64,000 nucleotides of DNA from Pseudomonas oryzihabitans (lineage in GTDB: Bacteria > Pseudomonadota > Gammaproteobacteria > Pseudomonadales > Pseudomonadaceae). The stretch lies in contig NZ_CP021645.1 in the NCBI RefSeq assembly GCF_006384975.1, positions 4,058,001-4,122,000 of the forward strand. Direction: 5' to 3'. Positions 18,401 to 27,082 of this stretch are shown here, one piece after another (positions within the stretch are counted from its first letter, which is position 1; each line of letters starts with the position of its first letter). Below the pieces are notes generated by a model, which saw nothing but the letters and a program-made list of their open reading frames with translations, was not told the DNA's origin and made no database searches. Both the position numbers and the translations under genes were made by a program.

Positions 18401-18965
18401 CCTGTCGCGTGACGAAGAAGCCTCCCTGCTCAAGTATTCGCGCTCCATCATCATCAAGGGTGCCCGTTCACCGGAGCGCCTGCTCGACGAGGTGACGCTA
18501 TTCCTGCACAAGATCGAGGCCGACATGCCGATCGATCGCCAGCGCATGCTGGAGAGCGCCCGCAGCCGTGAGAAGGCCTTCGACGGCCGCACCCTGTTGC
18601 TGGTGGACGACGACGTGCGCAACATCTTCGCCCTCACCAGCGCCCTGGAGCAGAAGGGCGCCAAGGTGGAGATCGCCCGCAACGGCCTGGAAGCCTTGGA
18701 GAAGCTCGACAACAGCGACACCATCGACCTGGTGCTGATGGACATCATGATGCCGATGATGGACGGCTACGAAGCCATGCGAGAGATCCGCAAGCGGCCG
18801 CACATGAAGAAGCTGCCGATCATCGCCATCACCGCCAAGGCCATGAAGGACGACCAGGAGCGCTGCCTCGCCGCTGGCGCCAGCGACTACCTGGCCAAGC
18901 CCATCGACCTGGATCGGTTGTTCTCGCTGATCCGCGTCTGGATGCCGTCCCTGGAGCGGCTGTAG
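15432..18965 (+). CDS. Hybrid sensor histidine kinase: CHASE3-GAF-HisKA-HATPase-three receivers
   Basis: 1177 residues. Order: TM helix (about 17-40), CHASE3 periplasmic domain (45-185), TM helix ([20 protein letters not shown], ~187-207), GAF domain (250-395), a long glutamine/glutamate coiled coil (395-495), HisKA with phospho-accepting His in [13 protein letters not shown] (~503), HATPase with [18 protein letters not shown] and [10 protein letters not shown], a proline/alanine linker, then receivers at about 785-900 ([11 protein letters not shown]), 909-1020 ([11 protein letters not shown]) and 1053-1171 ([11 protein letters not shown]). It is first in a four-gene unit with cheR, cheB and a receiver-kinase. 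No DNA-binding output is encoded, so output probably goes through the small regulators or to another pathway. The stimulus is unknown. Confidence 0.92.
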   Translation: MNRESPLDQKHFSQILKRNLSLPLSIGVFSAIFFIAIIYYLLRVTQWVEHTDRVISTANANFRLVVDLETGMRGYLLSGNNSFLQPYERALPDVEPQLDELKALVSDSAVQVRRLERIEAVHREWRDYANRVIEARRQGGDFQTPLNDGQGKNRIDSIRRDYTDFIAYEEQMRAERTETASRMTVIFVAAFLIVSLLLSVIMAFFGRRELMRLSATYTRLLDQQADHTESLERQSWFRSGQNQLSEAVIGQAALAPLGQSILQFLARYLGAAAGALYVRLDDGSLERVADYALDDEGRRRRQRLAPGEGLAGQVVLEGRSLALDQLPADYLKVNSALGEREASAALIVPIENDGRVNGVVELGFLRALRPQDEELMTLIADSIGSSVEAARYRQRLQQVLAETQQLNEELQVQQEELRTANEELEEQSQALKESQVHLEQQQAELEQTNEQLSEQAQELLQQRDVLDDRNNRLNEAQQLLEERARELERASQYKSEFLANMSHELRTPLNSSLILSKLLADNPAGNLSDEQVRYAESIYSAGNDLLTLINDILDISKVEAGMLEIRPEQVSMRRLVESLKTAFEPIAQNKGVAFVVELDARMPPAFFSDRQRVEQILKNLLSNAFKFTEHGQVTLRLSLDDGQPSFAVSDTGIGIAPEQQELIFEAFRQADGAITRRYGGTGLGLSISRDLALLLGGTLTVTSQPGEGSTFTLRLPLEYQEAAAPSLPVTPVTAPVAAVPVATPTPAPVLATTPRPPAAPPVTEAAAPVGSAFTDDRDSWPYPDRRVLVIEDEVPFAQILFDLAHELKYSCLVAHRAEEGFAAALEYRPDAILLDMGLPDHSGLTVLERLKENPLTRHIPVHVVSASDRIETAMHMGAVGYAIKPTTRDELKEAFGRLEAKFAAGIKRVLLVEDDALQRDSIAKLIGDVDVEITAVEMGSQALALLRDEVYDCMVIDLKLPDMEGGELLERMASEDICSFPPVIVYTGRSLSRDEEASLLKYSRSIIIKGARSPERLLDEVTLFLHKIEADMPIDRQRMLESARSREKAFDGRTLLLVDDDVRNIFALTSALEQKGAKVEIARNGLEALEKLDNSDTIDLVLMDIMMPMMDGYEAMREIRKRPHMKKLPIIAITAKAMKDDQERCLAAGASDYLAKPIDLDRLFSLIRVWMPSLERL

Positions 18966-18968
18966 GTC

Positions 18969-19787
18969 ATGAGCGAGCGGCTGCAGGACATCGAGCTGAG
19001 GTTGCTGCTGGAAGGCATCTTCCTCAGATACAGCCACGATTTCCGCAATTACTCCAAGGCCTCGCTCAAGCGCCGGGTACTCCAGGCGCTGACCCGCTTC
19101 GACTGCCCGAGCATCTCGGCGCTGCAGGAGCGGGTGCTGCGCGATCCGGCGCTGTTCGCCGAGCTGCTGCAATTCATCACCATCCCGGTGAGCGAGATGT
19201 TTCGCGATCCGGGCTACTTCCTCGCCCTGCGCCAGCAGGTGGTGCCGGTGCTGCGTACCTATCCCTCGCTCAAGGTGTGGATTGCCGGCTGCAGCACCGG
19301 CGAGGAAGTCTTTTCGATGGCCATCCTGTTCCAGGAAGAAGGGCTGCTCGACCGCACCCTGTTCTATGCCACCGACATCAATCCCCGCTCCATCGAGAAA
19401 GCCCGTCAGGGCATCTTTCCGCTGGAGCGGATGCGCGCCTATACCGCCAGCTACCAAAAAGCCGGCGGCACCCGCGCCTTCTCCGACTACTACACCGCGG
19501 CCTACGACGGCGCGCTGTTCGACAAATCGTTGATCGCCAACGTGACCTTCGCCGATCACAGCCTGGCTACCGACAGCGTCTTTTCCGAGACCCAGCTGGT
19601 GTCCTGCCGCAACGTGCTCATCTACTTCAACAAGAATCTGCAGAATCGGGCGCTCGGGTTGTTCCACGAGTCCCTGAGTCACCGCGGCTTTCTCGGCCTG
19701 GGCAGCAAGGAGTCGCTAGACTTCTCCGCCTATGCCAACCACTTCGAGCCGGTGGTGAAGCAGGAACGACTGTTCCGCAGGCTCTAG
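18969..19787 (+). CDS. CheR-type protein glutamate methyltransferase
   Basis: 272 residues, full length for CheR. The N-terminal helical CheR domain is followed by the SAM-binding domain with WIAGCSTGEEVFSMAILF (about residues 103-120), FYATDINPRSIEKARQG and ETQLVSCRNVLIYFNKNLQ. It should methylate glutamates on a receptor-like protein. It begins 3 bp after the hybrid kinase and ends 1 bp before cheB, so it is translationally linked to both. No methyl-accepting receptor lies nearby. The target may be the CHASE3/coiled-coil kinase itself, which is inference. Confidence 0.9.
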   Translation: MSERLQDIELRLLLEGIFLRYSHDFRNYSKASLKRRVLQALTRFDCPSISALQERVLRDPALFAELLQFITIPVSEMFRDPGYFLALRQQVVPVLRTYPSLKVWIAGCSTGEEVFSMAILFQEEGLLDRTLFYATDINPRSIEKARQGIFPLERMRAYTASYQKAGGTRAFSDYYTAAYDGALFDKSLIANVTFADHSLATDSVFSETQLVSCRNVLIYFNKNLQNRALGLFHESLSHRGFLGLGSKESLDFSAYANHFEPVVKQERLFRRL

Positions 19788-19788
19788 C

Positions 19789-20376
19789 ATGTTCCCGCCC
19801 GTAAAGCCGTTGCGCCTCATCGTCATCGGAGCCTCTGCCGGCGGGCTGCAGGTGCTGCTGCGCCTGCTGTCGGCCCTGCCGGGCAGTTTCCGTCTGCCGC
19901 TGGCGGTGGTACTGCACCTGCCGGACGACCGCACCTCGCGGCTGGCCGAGTTGTTCCAGAACCGTCTGGCCCTGCGGGTGCGCGAGGCCGAGGACAAGGA
20001 CGCTATACTGCCGGGCACCCTGTATTTCGCGCCGCCGGGCTATCACCTGCTGGTGGAGGATGACTTCAGCTTCTCGCTCTCGCGCGACGAGCCGGTGCAA
20101 TTCTCCCGGCCGTCCATCGATGTCCTGTTCGAGAGCGCAGCCGACGCCCTGGGCGAGCAGGTCTGCGGCATCCTGTTGACCGGCGCCAACCACGACGGCG
20201 CCAGTGGGTTGCATACCCTGAGCCAGAACGGTGGCGTCACGGTCGTCCAATCGCCGAGCTCGGCCGAGGTGCCGACCATGCCCGAGGCGGCGCTGAAGAA
20301 ATTCGACCCGGATTTCGTGCTGGATGTGCCGGGCATCCATCTATTGCTCACCGAGCTGGAACGCGACCATGGCTGA
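19789..20376 (+). CDS. CheB-type methylesterase without receiver domain
   Basis: 195 residues comprising only the CheB catalytic domain. Catalytic serine in VIGASAGGLQVLL (about residues 12-24), histidine in VLHLPDD (around residue 40) and aspartate in GILLTGANHDGASGL (around residue 133). Classical CheB has an N-terminal receiver that gates the esterase; it is missing here, so control may come from a partner protein. The last 8 bp overlap the next gene. Confidence 0.9.
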   Translation: MFPPVKPLRLIVIGASAGGLQVLLRLLSALPGSFRLPLAVVLHLPDDRTSRLAELFQNRLALRVREAEDKDAILPGTLYFAPPGYHLLVEDDFSFSLSRDEPVQFSRPSIDVLFESAADALGEQVCGILLTGANHDGASGLHTLSQNGGVTVVQSPSSAEVPTMPEAALKKFDPDFVLDVPGIHLLLTELERDHG

Positions 20377-21565
20377 TGTACCCGTCGAGCAGGCGAAGAT
20401 CCTGCTCGTAGACGACCTGCCGGAGAATCTCCTGGCACTGGAAGCCTTGCTGCGCAGCGAGGAGTTGGAGATCTTCCAGGCCAGCTCCGCCGAGGCGGCG
20501 CTGGAGCTCTTGCTGATGCACGAATTCGCCCTGGCGATCCTCGACGTGCAGATGCCGGGCATGAACGGCTTCGAGCTGGCGGAGATGATGCGCGGCCTGG
20601 AAAAGACCCGGCACATCCCCATCGTCTTCGTCAGCGCCGCCGGCCGTGATCTGAACTATGCCTTCAAGGGCTACGAGAGCGGTGCGGTGGACTTCCTGCA
20701 CAAGCCCCTCGACGTTCATGCGGTGAAGAGCAAGACCCGGGTGTTCGTTGACCTCTACTGGCACCGCAAGCGCCTGGCCGAGCAACTGGTGGCCCTGGAG
20801 CAGAGTCGCCAGGAGCAGGAAGTCCTGCTCGCCGAGTTGCGCCAGACCCAGGTGGAGTTGCAGCAGGCGGTACGTACCCGCGACGACTTCATGTCCATGG
20901 TCTCCCATGAGCTCAAGACGCCGCTCAATACCCTGATGCTCGAAGCTCAGTTACGGCGCATGTACCTGGACAAGGGCAAGCTGGAAGCCTTCACTCCCGA
21001 CAAGCTGATGGGCATGGCCGAGCGCGATGAGCGCCAGATCCAACGCCTGGTGCACCTGATCGACGACATGCTCGACATCTCGCGCATCCGCACCGGCAAG
21101 CTCTCCATCCGCCCCTCGCAGTGCGATCTCACCAGCCTGCTGAACACCGTGGTGGACAGCTTCGCCTCGCAATTCGCCGCGGCTGGCTGTCCGGTGGAAC
21201 TGCACGCGGACGGCCCGGCGCCCGGCTACTGGGATGAATTCCGCATCGAGCAGGTGATCACCAACCTACTGACCAACGCCATGAGATACGGCGCCGGCCG
21301 CCCGGTGGAAATTACCCTGCGTGGCGATGGCGCCGAGGTGGAATTGAGCGTCAAGGACCATGGCATCGGCATTCCGGTGGAACACCAGGCACTGATCTTC
21401 CGCCAGTTCGAGCGCGCCAGCGGCACCGAGAACATCGCTGGCCTGGGCCTGGGCCTCTACATCGCCGACCAGATCGTCAAGGCGCACAGCGGCAGCCTGC
21501 ATGTGGAAAGCATCGCGGGGCAGGGCGCGACCTTCCGGCTGCGGCTGCCCTGTCTGCCTAGCTAG
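20369..21565 (+). CDS. Response regulator-histidine kinase fusion (REC-HisKA-HATPase)
   Basis: 398 residues from MADVPVEQAKILLVDDLPEN; the upstream in-frame extension reads through cheB, so this ATG is chosen. Receiver domain residues 8-125 with phospho-acceptor in AILDVQMPGMNGFELA. HisKA with the histidine in MSMVSHELKTPLNTL at about residue 180. HATPase from about 280 to 395 with DHGIGIPVEHQALIF and GLGLGLYIADQIV. It lacks a membrane segment and is cytosolic. It closes the kinase-cheR-cheB unit. The N-terminal receiver probably accepts phosphate from the large hybrid kinase, making a relay. Confidence 0.9.
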   Translation: MADVPVEQAKILLVDDLPENLLALEALLRSEELEIFQASSAEAALELLLMHEFALAILDVQMPGMNGFELAEMMRGLEKTRHIPIVFVSAAGRDLNYAFKGYESGAVDFLHKPLDVHAVKSKTRVFVDLYWHRKRLAEQLVALEQSRQEQEVLLAELRQTQVELQQAVRTRDDFMSMVSHELKTPLNTLMLEAQLRRMYLDKGKLEAFTPDKLMGMAERDERQIQRLVHLIDDMLDISRIRTGKLSIRPSQCDLTSLLNTVVDSFASQFAAAGCPVELHADGPAPGYWDEFRIEQVITNLLTNAMRYGAGRPVEITLRGDGAEVELSVKDHGIGIPVEHQALIFRQFERASGTENIAGLGLGLYIADQIVKAHSGSLHVESIAGQGATFRLRLPCLPS

Positions 21566-21657
21566 CATTGACAGGGCTCGAGGCGCCCGCGAGAATCGAA
21601 GAAAGAGGTGGGATGTCGTACCTCTTGTCAGATAACTCGATAAGAAGGCGCCTGCTC

Positions 21658-22476
21658 ATGTCCGAAGTCCGTACCTCTCCCTTCCATCGTCTGCTGCTGA
21701 CCGGCGCTGCCGGCGGCCTCGGCAAGGAGCTGCGCCAGCGGCTCAAGCCCCATGCCGAGATCTTGCGGCTGTCCGACATCGCCCCGATGGAACCCGCTCA
21801 AGGCGCGGCGGAAGAAGTGGTGACCTGCGACCTGGCGGACAAGGCCGGCGTTCATGCCCTGGTGAAGGGCGTCGACGCCATCCTGCACTTCGGCGGCATC
21901 TCCACCGAACATGCCTTCGAACCCATCCTCGAAGCCAATATCCGCGGCACCTTCAACCTCTATGAGGCGGCGCGGCGCCATGGGGTGAAGCGTATCGTCT
22001 TCGCCAGCTCCAACCACGTCATCGGCTTCTACCGCCAGGACCAACGCATCGACGCCAGTGTGCCCCAGCGGCCGGACAGCTACTACGGCCTGTCCAAGGC
22101 CTTCGGCGAAGACCTGGCCAGCTTCTATTTCGACCGCCATGGCATCGAGACGGTGAGCATCCGCATCGGCTCCTCCTTCCCCGAGGCGCAGAACCGCCGC
22201 ATGCTCGCCACCTGGCTGAGCTACGAGGACCTGACCGATCTCATCCTGCGCAGCCTGACCACCCCGGACGTCGGCCATACCATCGTCTACGGCGCCTCCA
22301 ACAACCGCGACAGCTGGTGGGATAACCGCCTGGCCGCGCACCTGGGCTTCCAGCCCAAGGACAGCTCCGAACAATTCCGCGCCAAGGTCGAGGCCCAGCC
22401 GCTGCCGGCGGCGGACGATCCGTCGCGGGTCTACCAAGGCGGCGCCTTCATCGCCACCGGCCCCTTCGACGACTGA
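21658..22476 (+). CDS. udh: Uronate dehydrogenase (NAD-dependent)
   Basis: 272 residues from MSEVRTSPFHRLLLTGAAGG; a further upstream in-frame start lacks homology. It is a short-chain dehydrogenase/epimerase-fold enzyme with the NAD-binding TGAAGGLGKELRQRL at the N-terminus, IHFGG-like LHFGGISTEHAFEPI near residue 72, and the catalytic YxxxK in SYYGLSKAFGEDL near residue 140. The line SIRIGSSFPEAQNRRMLATW and the ending VYQGGAFIATGPF closely match the P. syringae enzyme as I recall it. It oxidises glucuronate or galacturonate to the aldarolactone. The lactonase-like gene 10 bp downstream fits the next step. TTGACA-N17-GAGAAT at 21569-21597 is a possible weak promoter. Confidence 0.88.
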   Translation: MSEVRTSPFHRLLLTGAAGGLGKELRQRLKPHAEILRLSDIAPMEPAQGAAEEVVTCDLADKAGVHALVKGVDAILHFGGISTEHAFEPILEANIRGTFNLYEAARRHGVKRIVFASSNHVIGFYRQDQRIDASVPQRPDSYYGLSKAFGEDLASFYFDRHGIETVSIRIGSSFPEAQNRRMLATWLSYEDLTDLILRSLTTPDVGHTIVYGASNNRDSWWDNRLAAHLGFQPKDSSEQFRAKVEAQPLPAADDPSRVYQGGAFIATGPFDD

Positions 22477-22486
22477 GAGGCTGGCC

Positions 22487-23365
22487 ATGAGTGCTGAACT
22501 ACTGGTCGATGCCCGCAATGCCACCGGCGAGTGCCCAGTCTGGCATGTCGCCGAACAGGCGCTCTACTGGGTCGATATCCCCGCTAAACGCCTGCACCGC
22601 TGGACACCGGGGGGCGCGCTGGACAGCTGGACCGCGCCGGAAATGCTCGCCTGCATCGCTGCCCGCGTAGGTGGTGGTTGGCTGGCCGGCCTGGAAACTG
22701 GACTTTTCGCCTTGCAGCCCCAAGCCTCCGGCGAGCTGAGTGGCGAACGCCTGCTCACCCTCGACCACGCCCAGCCGGCCATGAGATGCAACGACGGCCG
22801 CTGCGACCGCCAAGGCCGTTTCCTGGTGGGCACCATGGTGCAGGACATGGCCCAGGGCGCCCCAGCGGGACGCCTCTACAGCCACACGGCAGGCGAGGAT
22901 GCTCGGCTGTTGCTGGACGACCTCATCGTCCCCAACGGCCTGGCGTTGAGCCCCGATGGCCGCACCCTCTACCTCTCCGACTCCCATCCGAGTCGCCAGC
23001 TGATCTGGGCCTTCGACTACGATCCGGAGACGGGTACGCCCAGCAACCGGCGGTTGTTCGTCGACATGAACGCCCATCCCGGCCGCCCCGATGGCGCCGC
23101 GGTGGACGTCGACGGCTGCTATTGGATCTGCGGCAACGATGCCGGCCTGATCCACCGCTTCACCCCCGATGGCCGCCTGGATCGCTCCCTGGCCGTACCG
23201 GTAAAGAAACCCGCCATGTGCGCCTTCGGTGGGCGCAACCTGGACACCCTGTTCGTCACCTCCATCCGTCCGGGGGGAGACCTGAGCGACCAGCCGTCGG
23301 CGGGTGGGCTGTTCGCCCTCGATCCTGGGGTGCAGGGGCTGCCGGAGCCGATGTTCGCGGGCTAG
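22487..23365 (+). CDS. SMP-30/gluconolactonase family lactonase
   Basis: 292 residues forming the six-bladed beta-propeller of SMP-30/LRE proteins. Metal-binding residues can be read: the glutamate in NATGECPVWH (around residue 15), the asparagine/asparate pair in AMRCNDGRCDRQGRF (around residue 102), VPNGLALSPDGRTLY (around residue 148) and HPGRPDGAAVDVDG (around residue 200). It should hydrolyse a sugar lactone. Position immediately after udh suggests glucaro- or galactarolactone as substrate. The pair is probably an operon. Confidence 0.86.
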   Translation: MSAELLVDARNATGECPVWHVAEQALYWVDIPAKRLHRWTPGGALDSWTAPEMLACIAARVGGGWLAGLETGLFALQPQASGELSGERLLTLDHAQPAMRCNDGRCDRQGRFLVGTMVQDMAQGAPAGRLYSHTAGEDARLLLDDLIVPNGLALSPDGRTLYLSDSHPSRQLIWAFDYDPETGTPSNRRLFVDMNAHPGRPDGAAVDVDGCYWICGNDAGLIHRFTPDGRLDRSLAVPVKKPAMCAFGGRNLDTLFVTSIRPGGDLSDQPSAGGLFALDPGVQGLPEPMFAG

Positions 23366-23536
23366 ATAATCCCGCTGCATCTCGGTGTGACGGAATATTC
23401 CAGCGATCAGCTCACTGGGGCCTGGGCGGCGTCTGGTACGCCGCGACACTCGCTGTCACGTTTTCGTCATATTCCAAATCGAGGGCAGCGCTTGAGCGAC
23501 TTACAATAAGCCTTTAGCTGTCTTACCTCCGCTGCC

Positions 23537-24796
23537 ATGACCACCTCGCCTGCACTGCGTCCCACCGCCCGTTACTACGGCCTGGAATGGCTGAGATTCC
23601 TCATGGCGCTGTACATGGTCGTCTACCACCTGGGCGGGCTCTACAGCGATCTGCCGGACGCCTTCCGCCGCCTGGCCGGCATGGGCTTCTTCGCCACCAG
23701 CACCTTCTTCCTACTCTCCGGCTTCCTGCTGGCCCACGTCAGCCTGGATCGCCAGGGTGCGCTCAAGGGCAGCTCGCGCGGCTTCGTGCTGCGTCGCCTG
23801 TGCAACCTCTATCCCATCCACCTGCTCACCCTGCTGGCGGCCTTGGGGATGGCCTACTGGCTGTCCCAGGATTCCTGGCTGGAACACGGAGTACCGGTCT
23901 ACTATAACCAGCATCCCTACCTGCAGCTGGAGGAGGGCAGCGAGCTGGACGAATTGCTGCCGCTGTCCTGGCTGGCCGCCACCACCCATGTGCTCTTGCA
24001 ACTGCTCTTGCTGCAATCCTGGGAGCCGCGCTTTCTCTGGCTCAACGGCGCCGCCTGGTCGATCTCGGCGCTACTGTTCTTCTATCTGCTGTTCCCGCTA
24101 CTCGGTCCACGCCTGATGCGCCTGCGCCGCTGGGCCCTGGCCGCCGCCGGTCTCTGGGGGCTCTATCTGCTCGGTCCGCTGCTGGCCACCTGGGCCCAGG
24201 CCTTCGATACCGTCACCGTCGGTGTCATCCATCGCAATCCGCTGATCCGCCTGCCCGAGTTCCTGCTCGGTATCCTGCTCTATCGCGCCCTACAAGAGCC
24301 CTGGGTGGCGCAGACCACCCAGCGCCTGCGCGTACCCCTGCTGCTGTTTGGCCTGACTGGCCTCTGGCTCGGCGCCCTGCTGCTGGAAGGCGATGGTCGC
24401 CGTTGGTTCTATCTGGTCCACAATGGTCTGCTGACACCCTTCCAGGCCGCGGTGTTGCTGGCCTGCGCCACCTTCGGCGAACCCGACCGCGCCGGCGTGC
24501 GCCGCCTGGCCCAACACCTCGGCGAGGCCTCGCTGTGCATCTTCGCCGTCCATACTCCACTGATTGGCGTGCTCGAACCCTGGACCCGCACCCTGCTGGG
24601 CTGGATGCACCTGGCCGGCGACAGCCTCGAAGACCTGGCCGAAGACGTCGGCGAGGTACTGGCCCTGCCCATCCCCATTCCCGGCTGGATGCTGCCGCTG
24701 CACCTGGCGCTCATCGTCCTGCTCGGTCTGGCCCTGCAACGCTGGGTGGCCGGTCCGTTGCGACGTTGGCTGCAGGCGCGCCTGCCCAAGCTTTAA
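23537..24796 (+). CDS. Acyltransferase-3 family membrane protein (OafA/YrhL-like)
   Basis: 419 residues with about ten hydrophobic helices. The N-terminal block YYGLEWLRFLMALYMVVYHL carries the catalytic-type histidine of the acyltransferase-3 family, and FFLLSGFLLAHVSLDR follows near residue 60. Such proteins move acyl groups onto exported sugars, lipids or antibiotics in the inner membrane. No polysaccharide genes are adjacent, so the acceptor is unknown. The 171 bp upstream contain a TACAAT -10-like hexamer near 23499 but no convincing -35. Confidence 0.82.
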   Translation: MTTSPALRPTARYYGLEWLRFLMALYMVVYHLGGLYSDLPDAFRRLAGMGFFATSTFFLLSGFLLAHVSLDRQGALKGSSRGFVLRRLCNLYPIHLLTLLAALGMAYWLSQDSWLEHGVPVYYNQHPYLQLEEGSELDELLPLSWLAATTHVLLQLLLLQSWEPRFLWLNGAAWSISALLFFYLLFPLLGPRLMRLRRWALAAAGLWGLYLLGPLLATWAQAFDTVTVGVIHRNPLIRLPEFLLGILLYRALQEPWVAQTTQRLRVPLLLFGLTGLWLGALLLEGDGRRWFYLVHNGLLTPFQAAVLLACATFGEPDRAGVRRLAQHLGEASLCIFAVHTPLIGVLEPWTRTLLGWMHLAGDSLEDLAEDVGEVLALPIPIPGWMLPLHLALIVLLGLALQRWVAGPLRRWLQARLPKL

Positions 24797-24813
24797 CTTG
24801 CATAGGGCAAGGG

Positions 24814-24847
24814 CTTATTAAGGTTTGATTGGTTATCCTTTAATAAG
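24814..24847. promoter_or_regulatory. Inverted repeat upstream of the Fic gene, possible operator
   Basis: CTTATTAA (24814-24821) and TTAATAAG (24840-24847) are exact inverted copies with 18 bp between them. Centres are 26 bp apart, about two and a half helical turns. A related CCTATTAATGG lies at 24855. The Fic protein ends in a winged-helix-like domain, so self-repression through this site is plausible. Confidence 0.45.
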
Positions 24848-24872
24848 TCGGCAGCCTATTAATGGATAGCGC

Positions 24873-26045
24873 ATGCGAAAGCAGCATCTGAGTCCCGAGC
24901 GCCAGGCTTGCCTGGTTCGTTGTCCGGACTATCCCCATTGCTATGCACTGGTGCCACCGCCCGTGCCGCGGCGGCTGCCTGCCGGGGCCGAGTTGAGCCG
25001 GGCCTTGCGGGACGCTCATGAGGCCCTGGGTATGCTCAAGGCCTCCAGCCAGTTGCTGCCGAACCACGACCTGATCACCCGTACCCTGACGCGCCGCGAG
25101 GCGGTGCACAGCTCGCAGATCGAAGGCACCCGCACGCAACTTCCTGAACTCTTCGAGTATGAAGTGACGGGAGGCGAGGGCTTGCCCGCCGATGCAGGCA
25201 TCACCCAGCGCTATGTGCAGGCGCTGGAGTTCGGGCTTGCCAGCTATCGCCAACAGGGCAACCGAGCGGCTTTGGATGAGCATCTGGTCAAGCAGCTGCA
25301 CGCCGAATTGATGCATGATGCGGGGGAAGCCTATCGACCAGGTGAATACCGTCTCACCCAGGCCTGGATCGGTCAGAGTCGCCGGATCGAGGACGCCACC
25401 TTCGTCCCGCCGCCGCCTGAATACCTAGCGGAGTGCATGGCCGCCTTCGTCCGCGACGTGCTGCAGTACACGCCAGGTGAGGATGAGCAGGGCGAGCTCT
25501 CCATCGTTGCTCAGTTGGCGCTGGCGCATGCCCAGTTCGAGACCATCCACCCCTTCGTCGACGGTAATGGTCGGGTTGGGCGTCTGCTGCTACCGCTAAT
25601 GCTGGCCACCGAGGGCTATCCCCCGCTGTATCTCTCGGGCTTCCTGCTACGCAATCGGCGGGACTACTACGATACCCTGGCGGCTACGCAGCTTCGCGGC
25701 GACTGGTCTCCCTGGTGCACCTTCCTGGCCGAGGCGGTCGCCCATGCCTGCCGCTCCGCCGTCACCATCGCCCAGGATATGACGGCGCTGGAGCAGCGCT
25801 GGCAAAGGCAACTCGAAGCGCTCGGATTACGCAGTGATGCCGCGGCGCTCAAGCTGCCTCGTCTATTACTGGCCCAGCCGGTCGTTACCGTGCGCCAGGT
25901 GCAGCTATGGCTCGGCGTGTCCTTCCCCACGGCCAACAAGGCGCTGGAGACTCTTGTCAATTGCGGCATCCTCAGCGAACCGGCGCAGCGTCGCCATCGG
26001 GTCTACCATGCTCGGGAGTTACTAGACAGGCTGAGCGAGAGCTAA
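24873..26045 (+). CDS. Fic-domain protein (AMPylating enzyme, SoFic-like architecture)
   Basis: 390 residues. The N-terminal helical region holds an inhibitory-type motif (SSQIEGTRT near residue 87, matching S/TxxxE(G/N) of self-inhibited Fic proteins). The Fic core [14 protein letters not shown] lies around residues 227-240 with all catalytic residues (His, Asn, two Arg). The C-terminus (about 325-385) looks like a winged helix: [20 protein letters not shown]. Fic proteins transfer AMP onto target hydroxyls; this layout is that of the Shewanella SoFic protein, a family reported in phage defence. There is no separate antitoxin gene; inhibition is internal. The gene opens the accessory stretch. 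Confidence 0.88.
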   Translation: MRKQHLSPERQACLVRCPDYPHCYALVPPPVPRRLPAGAELSRALRDAHEALGMLKASSQLLPNHDLITRTLTRREAVHSSQIEGTRTQLPELFEYEVTGGEGLPADAGITQRYVQALEFGLASYRQQGNRAALDEHLVKQLHAELMHDAGEAYRPGEYRLTQAWIGQSRRIEDATFVPPPPEYLAECMAAFVRDVLQYTPGEDEQGELSIVAQLALAHAQFETIHPFVDGNGRVGRLLLPLMLATEGYPPLYLSGFLLRNRRDYYDTLAATQLRGDWSPWCTFLAEAVAHACRSAVTIAQDMTALEQRWQRQLEALGLRSDAAALKLPRLLLAQPVVTVRQVQLWLGVSFPTANKALETLVNCGILSEPAQRRHRVYHARELLDRLSES

Positions 26046-26111
26046 CACCTTAAGAAGGCCTTAAGCCACCCTGGCTAGCCTCGCCGCAGGAATCCGCAGC
26101 GGAGCTGAGCC

Positions 26112-26693
26112 TTGTCCAGCGAATACGAAGTCCACGGCCCCCACGACCACGAAGTGGAACACGCCGCCCACGGCGCCCATCGCCGCGATAGCCTCACCGG
26201 CCGCATTGCCGTCACCACCGCCATCCTCGCCACTCTAGGCGCCCTCTGCTCCTACCAGGGCGGCAACGCCGAGAGCCTGGCGCTCTACTACAAGAACGAA
26301 GAAGCCATCGCCAAGACCGAAGCCGCCAACCAATGGGGCTACTACCAGGCCAAGGGCGAAAAACAGAACCTTGCCGACCTGGGCGCGGCTCTCGCGACCA
26401 ATCCCGACACCATCCAGCGCTTCACCCAGGACAGCCAGCGCTACGCCCAGCAAAAGACAGAAATCCGCACCAAGGCCGAAGCGCTGGAAGAAAAAGTCAT
26501 GGCCAACGAAGCCCTGAGCGAAACCCAACTCCACCGCCACCACCGCTGGGCCCAGGCTACCATGCTCATGCAGGTCGCCATCTCCCTGGCCGCCATCACC
26601 CTGCTGACCCGGCGGCGTTGGTTGCAGGCGGCGGTGTATGGGGTAGCGGGGGGAGGGGTAGCGGTTGGGGTATTGGCTCTACTGCATGTTTAG
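26112..26693 (+). CDS. DUF4337 membrane protein
   Basis: 193 residues starting at a TTG with GGAG 7 nt upstream. A histidine-rich N-terminus (HGPHDHEVEHAAHGAH) precedes a membrane helix (VTTAILATLGALCSYQGG). A soluble coiled-coil-like centre follows (about residues 58-145, NEEAIAKTEAANQWGYYQ), then two more helices (LMQVAISLAAITLL and VYGVAGGGVAVGVLALL). The sequence matches the DUF4337 family, whose function is not known. It is alone between the Fic gene and the hipBA unit. Confidence 0.78.
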   Translation: MSSEYEVHGPHDHEVEHAAHGAHRRDSLTGRIAVTTAILATLGALCSYQGGNAESLALYYKNEEAIAKTEAANQWGYYQAKGEKQNLADLGAALATNPDTIQRFTQDSQRYAQQKTEIRTKAEALEEKVMANEALSETQLHRHHRWAQATMLMQVAISLAAITLLTRRRWLQAAVYGVAGGGVAVGVLALLHV

Positions 26694-26791
26694 CTATCAA
26701 GACATTGCTAGAGAGTGACCATCAAGTCGCTCTCAATGGTATAGCCCTCTCCGGCCATAGAATTAGCTTTACTGGATCTATGGAGTTTCGT

Positions 26792-26823
26792 ATACGTAAC
26801 AAATCATCGGCTTTGTTACGTAT
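26792..26823. promoter_or_regulatory. 12-bp perfect palindrome before hipBA, likely HipB operator
   Basis: ATACGTAACAAA (26792-26803) and TTTGTTACGTAT (26812-26823) are exact inverted copies separated by 8 bp, ending 7 bp before the hipB start. HipB-type antitoxins bind such palindromes and repress their own operon. Confidence 0.7.
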
Positions 26824-26830
26824 GTAGAAC

Positions 26831-27082
26831 ATGGATAGCGAGCTGATCGGCCAGCGTCTCGGCAGCCAACTCCGCCAGCGACGCCTCAATCGAGGCCTGA
26901 CCCAAGCGAACCTTGCCGAGCTGGCAGGGCTTACCCGCCAGAAAATCATTGCCGTGGAGCGAGGAGACCCTCGCGTCGGTATGGCAGCCTATGCACGAGC
27001 ACTCGCAGCCTTGGACTGCGAGCTGGCGGTAGTCCCCGCCGCGTTGCCGACACTGGACGAGATCCAGGGGGTGTTCGACTGA
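26831..27082 (+). CDS. hipB: HipB-like antitoxin, helix-turn-helix
   Basis: 83 residues, mostly an XRE-type helix-turn-helix: IGQRLGSQLRQRRLNRGLTQ, then NLAELAGLTRQKIIAVERGD and a short tail. The length and the immediate overlap with hipA (stop and start share a base, TGATG) are standard for HipB. It should dimerise on the upstream palindrome, neutralise HipA and repress the operon. Confidence 0.85.
   Translation: MDSELIGQRLGSQLRQRRLNRGLTQANLAELAGLTRQKIIAVERGDPRVGMAAYARALAALDCELAVVPAALPTLDEIQGVFD

Noticed and set aside
26722..26949. Short minus-strand frame across the hipB promoter
   Set aside because: Runs over the operator palindrome and into hipB; no supporting signal.
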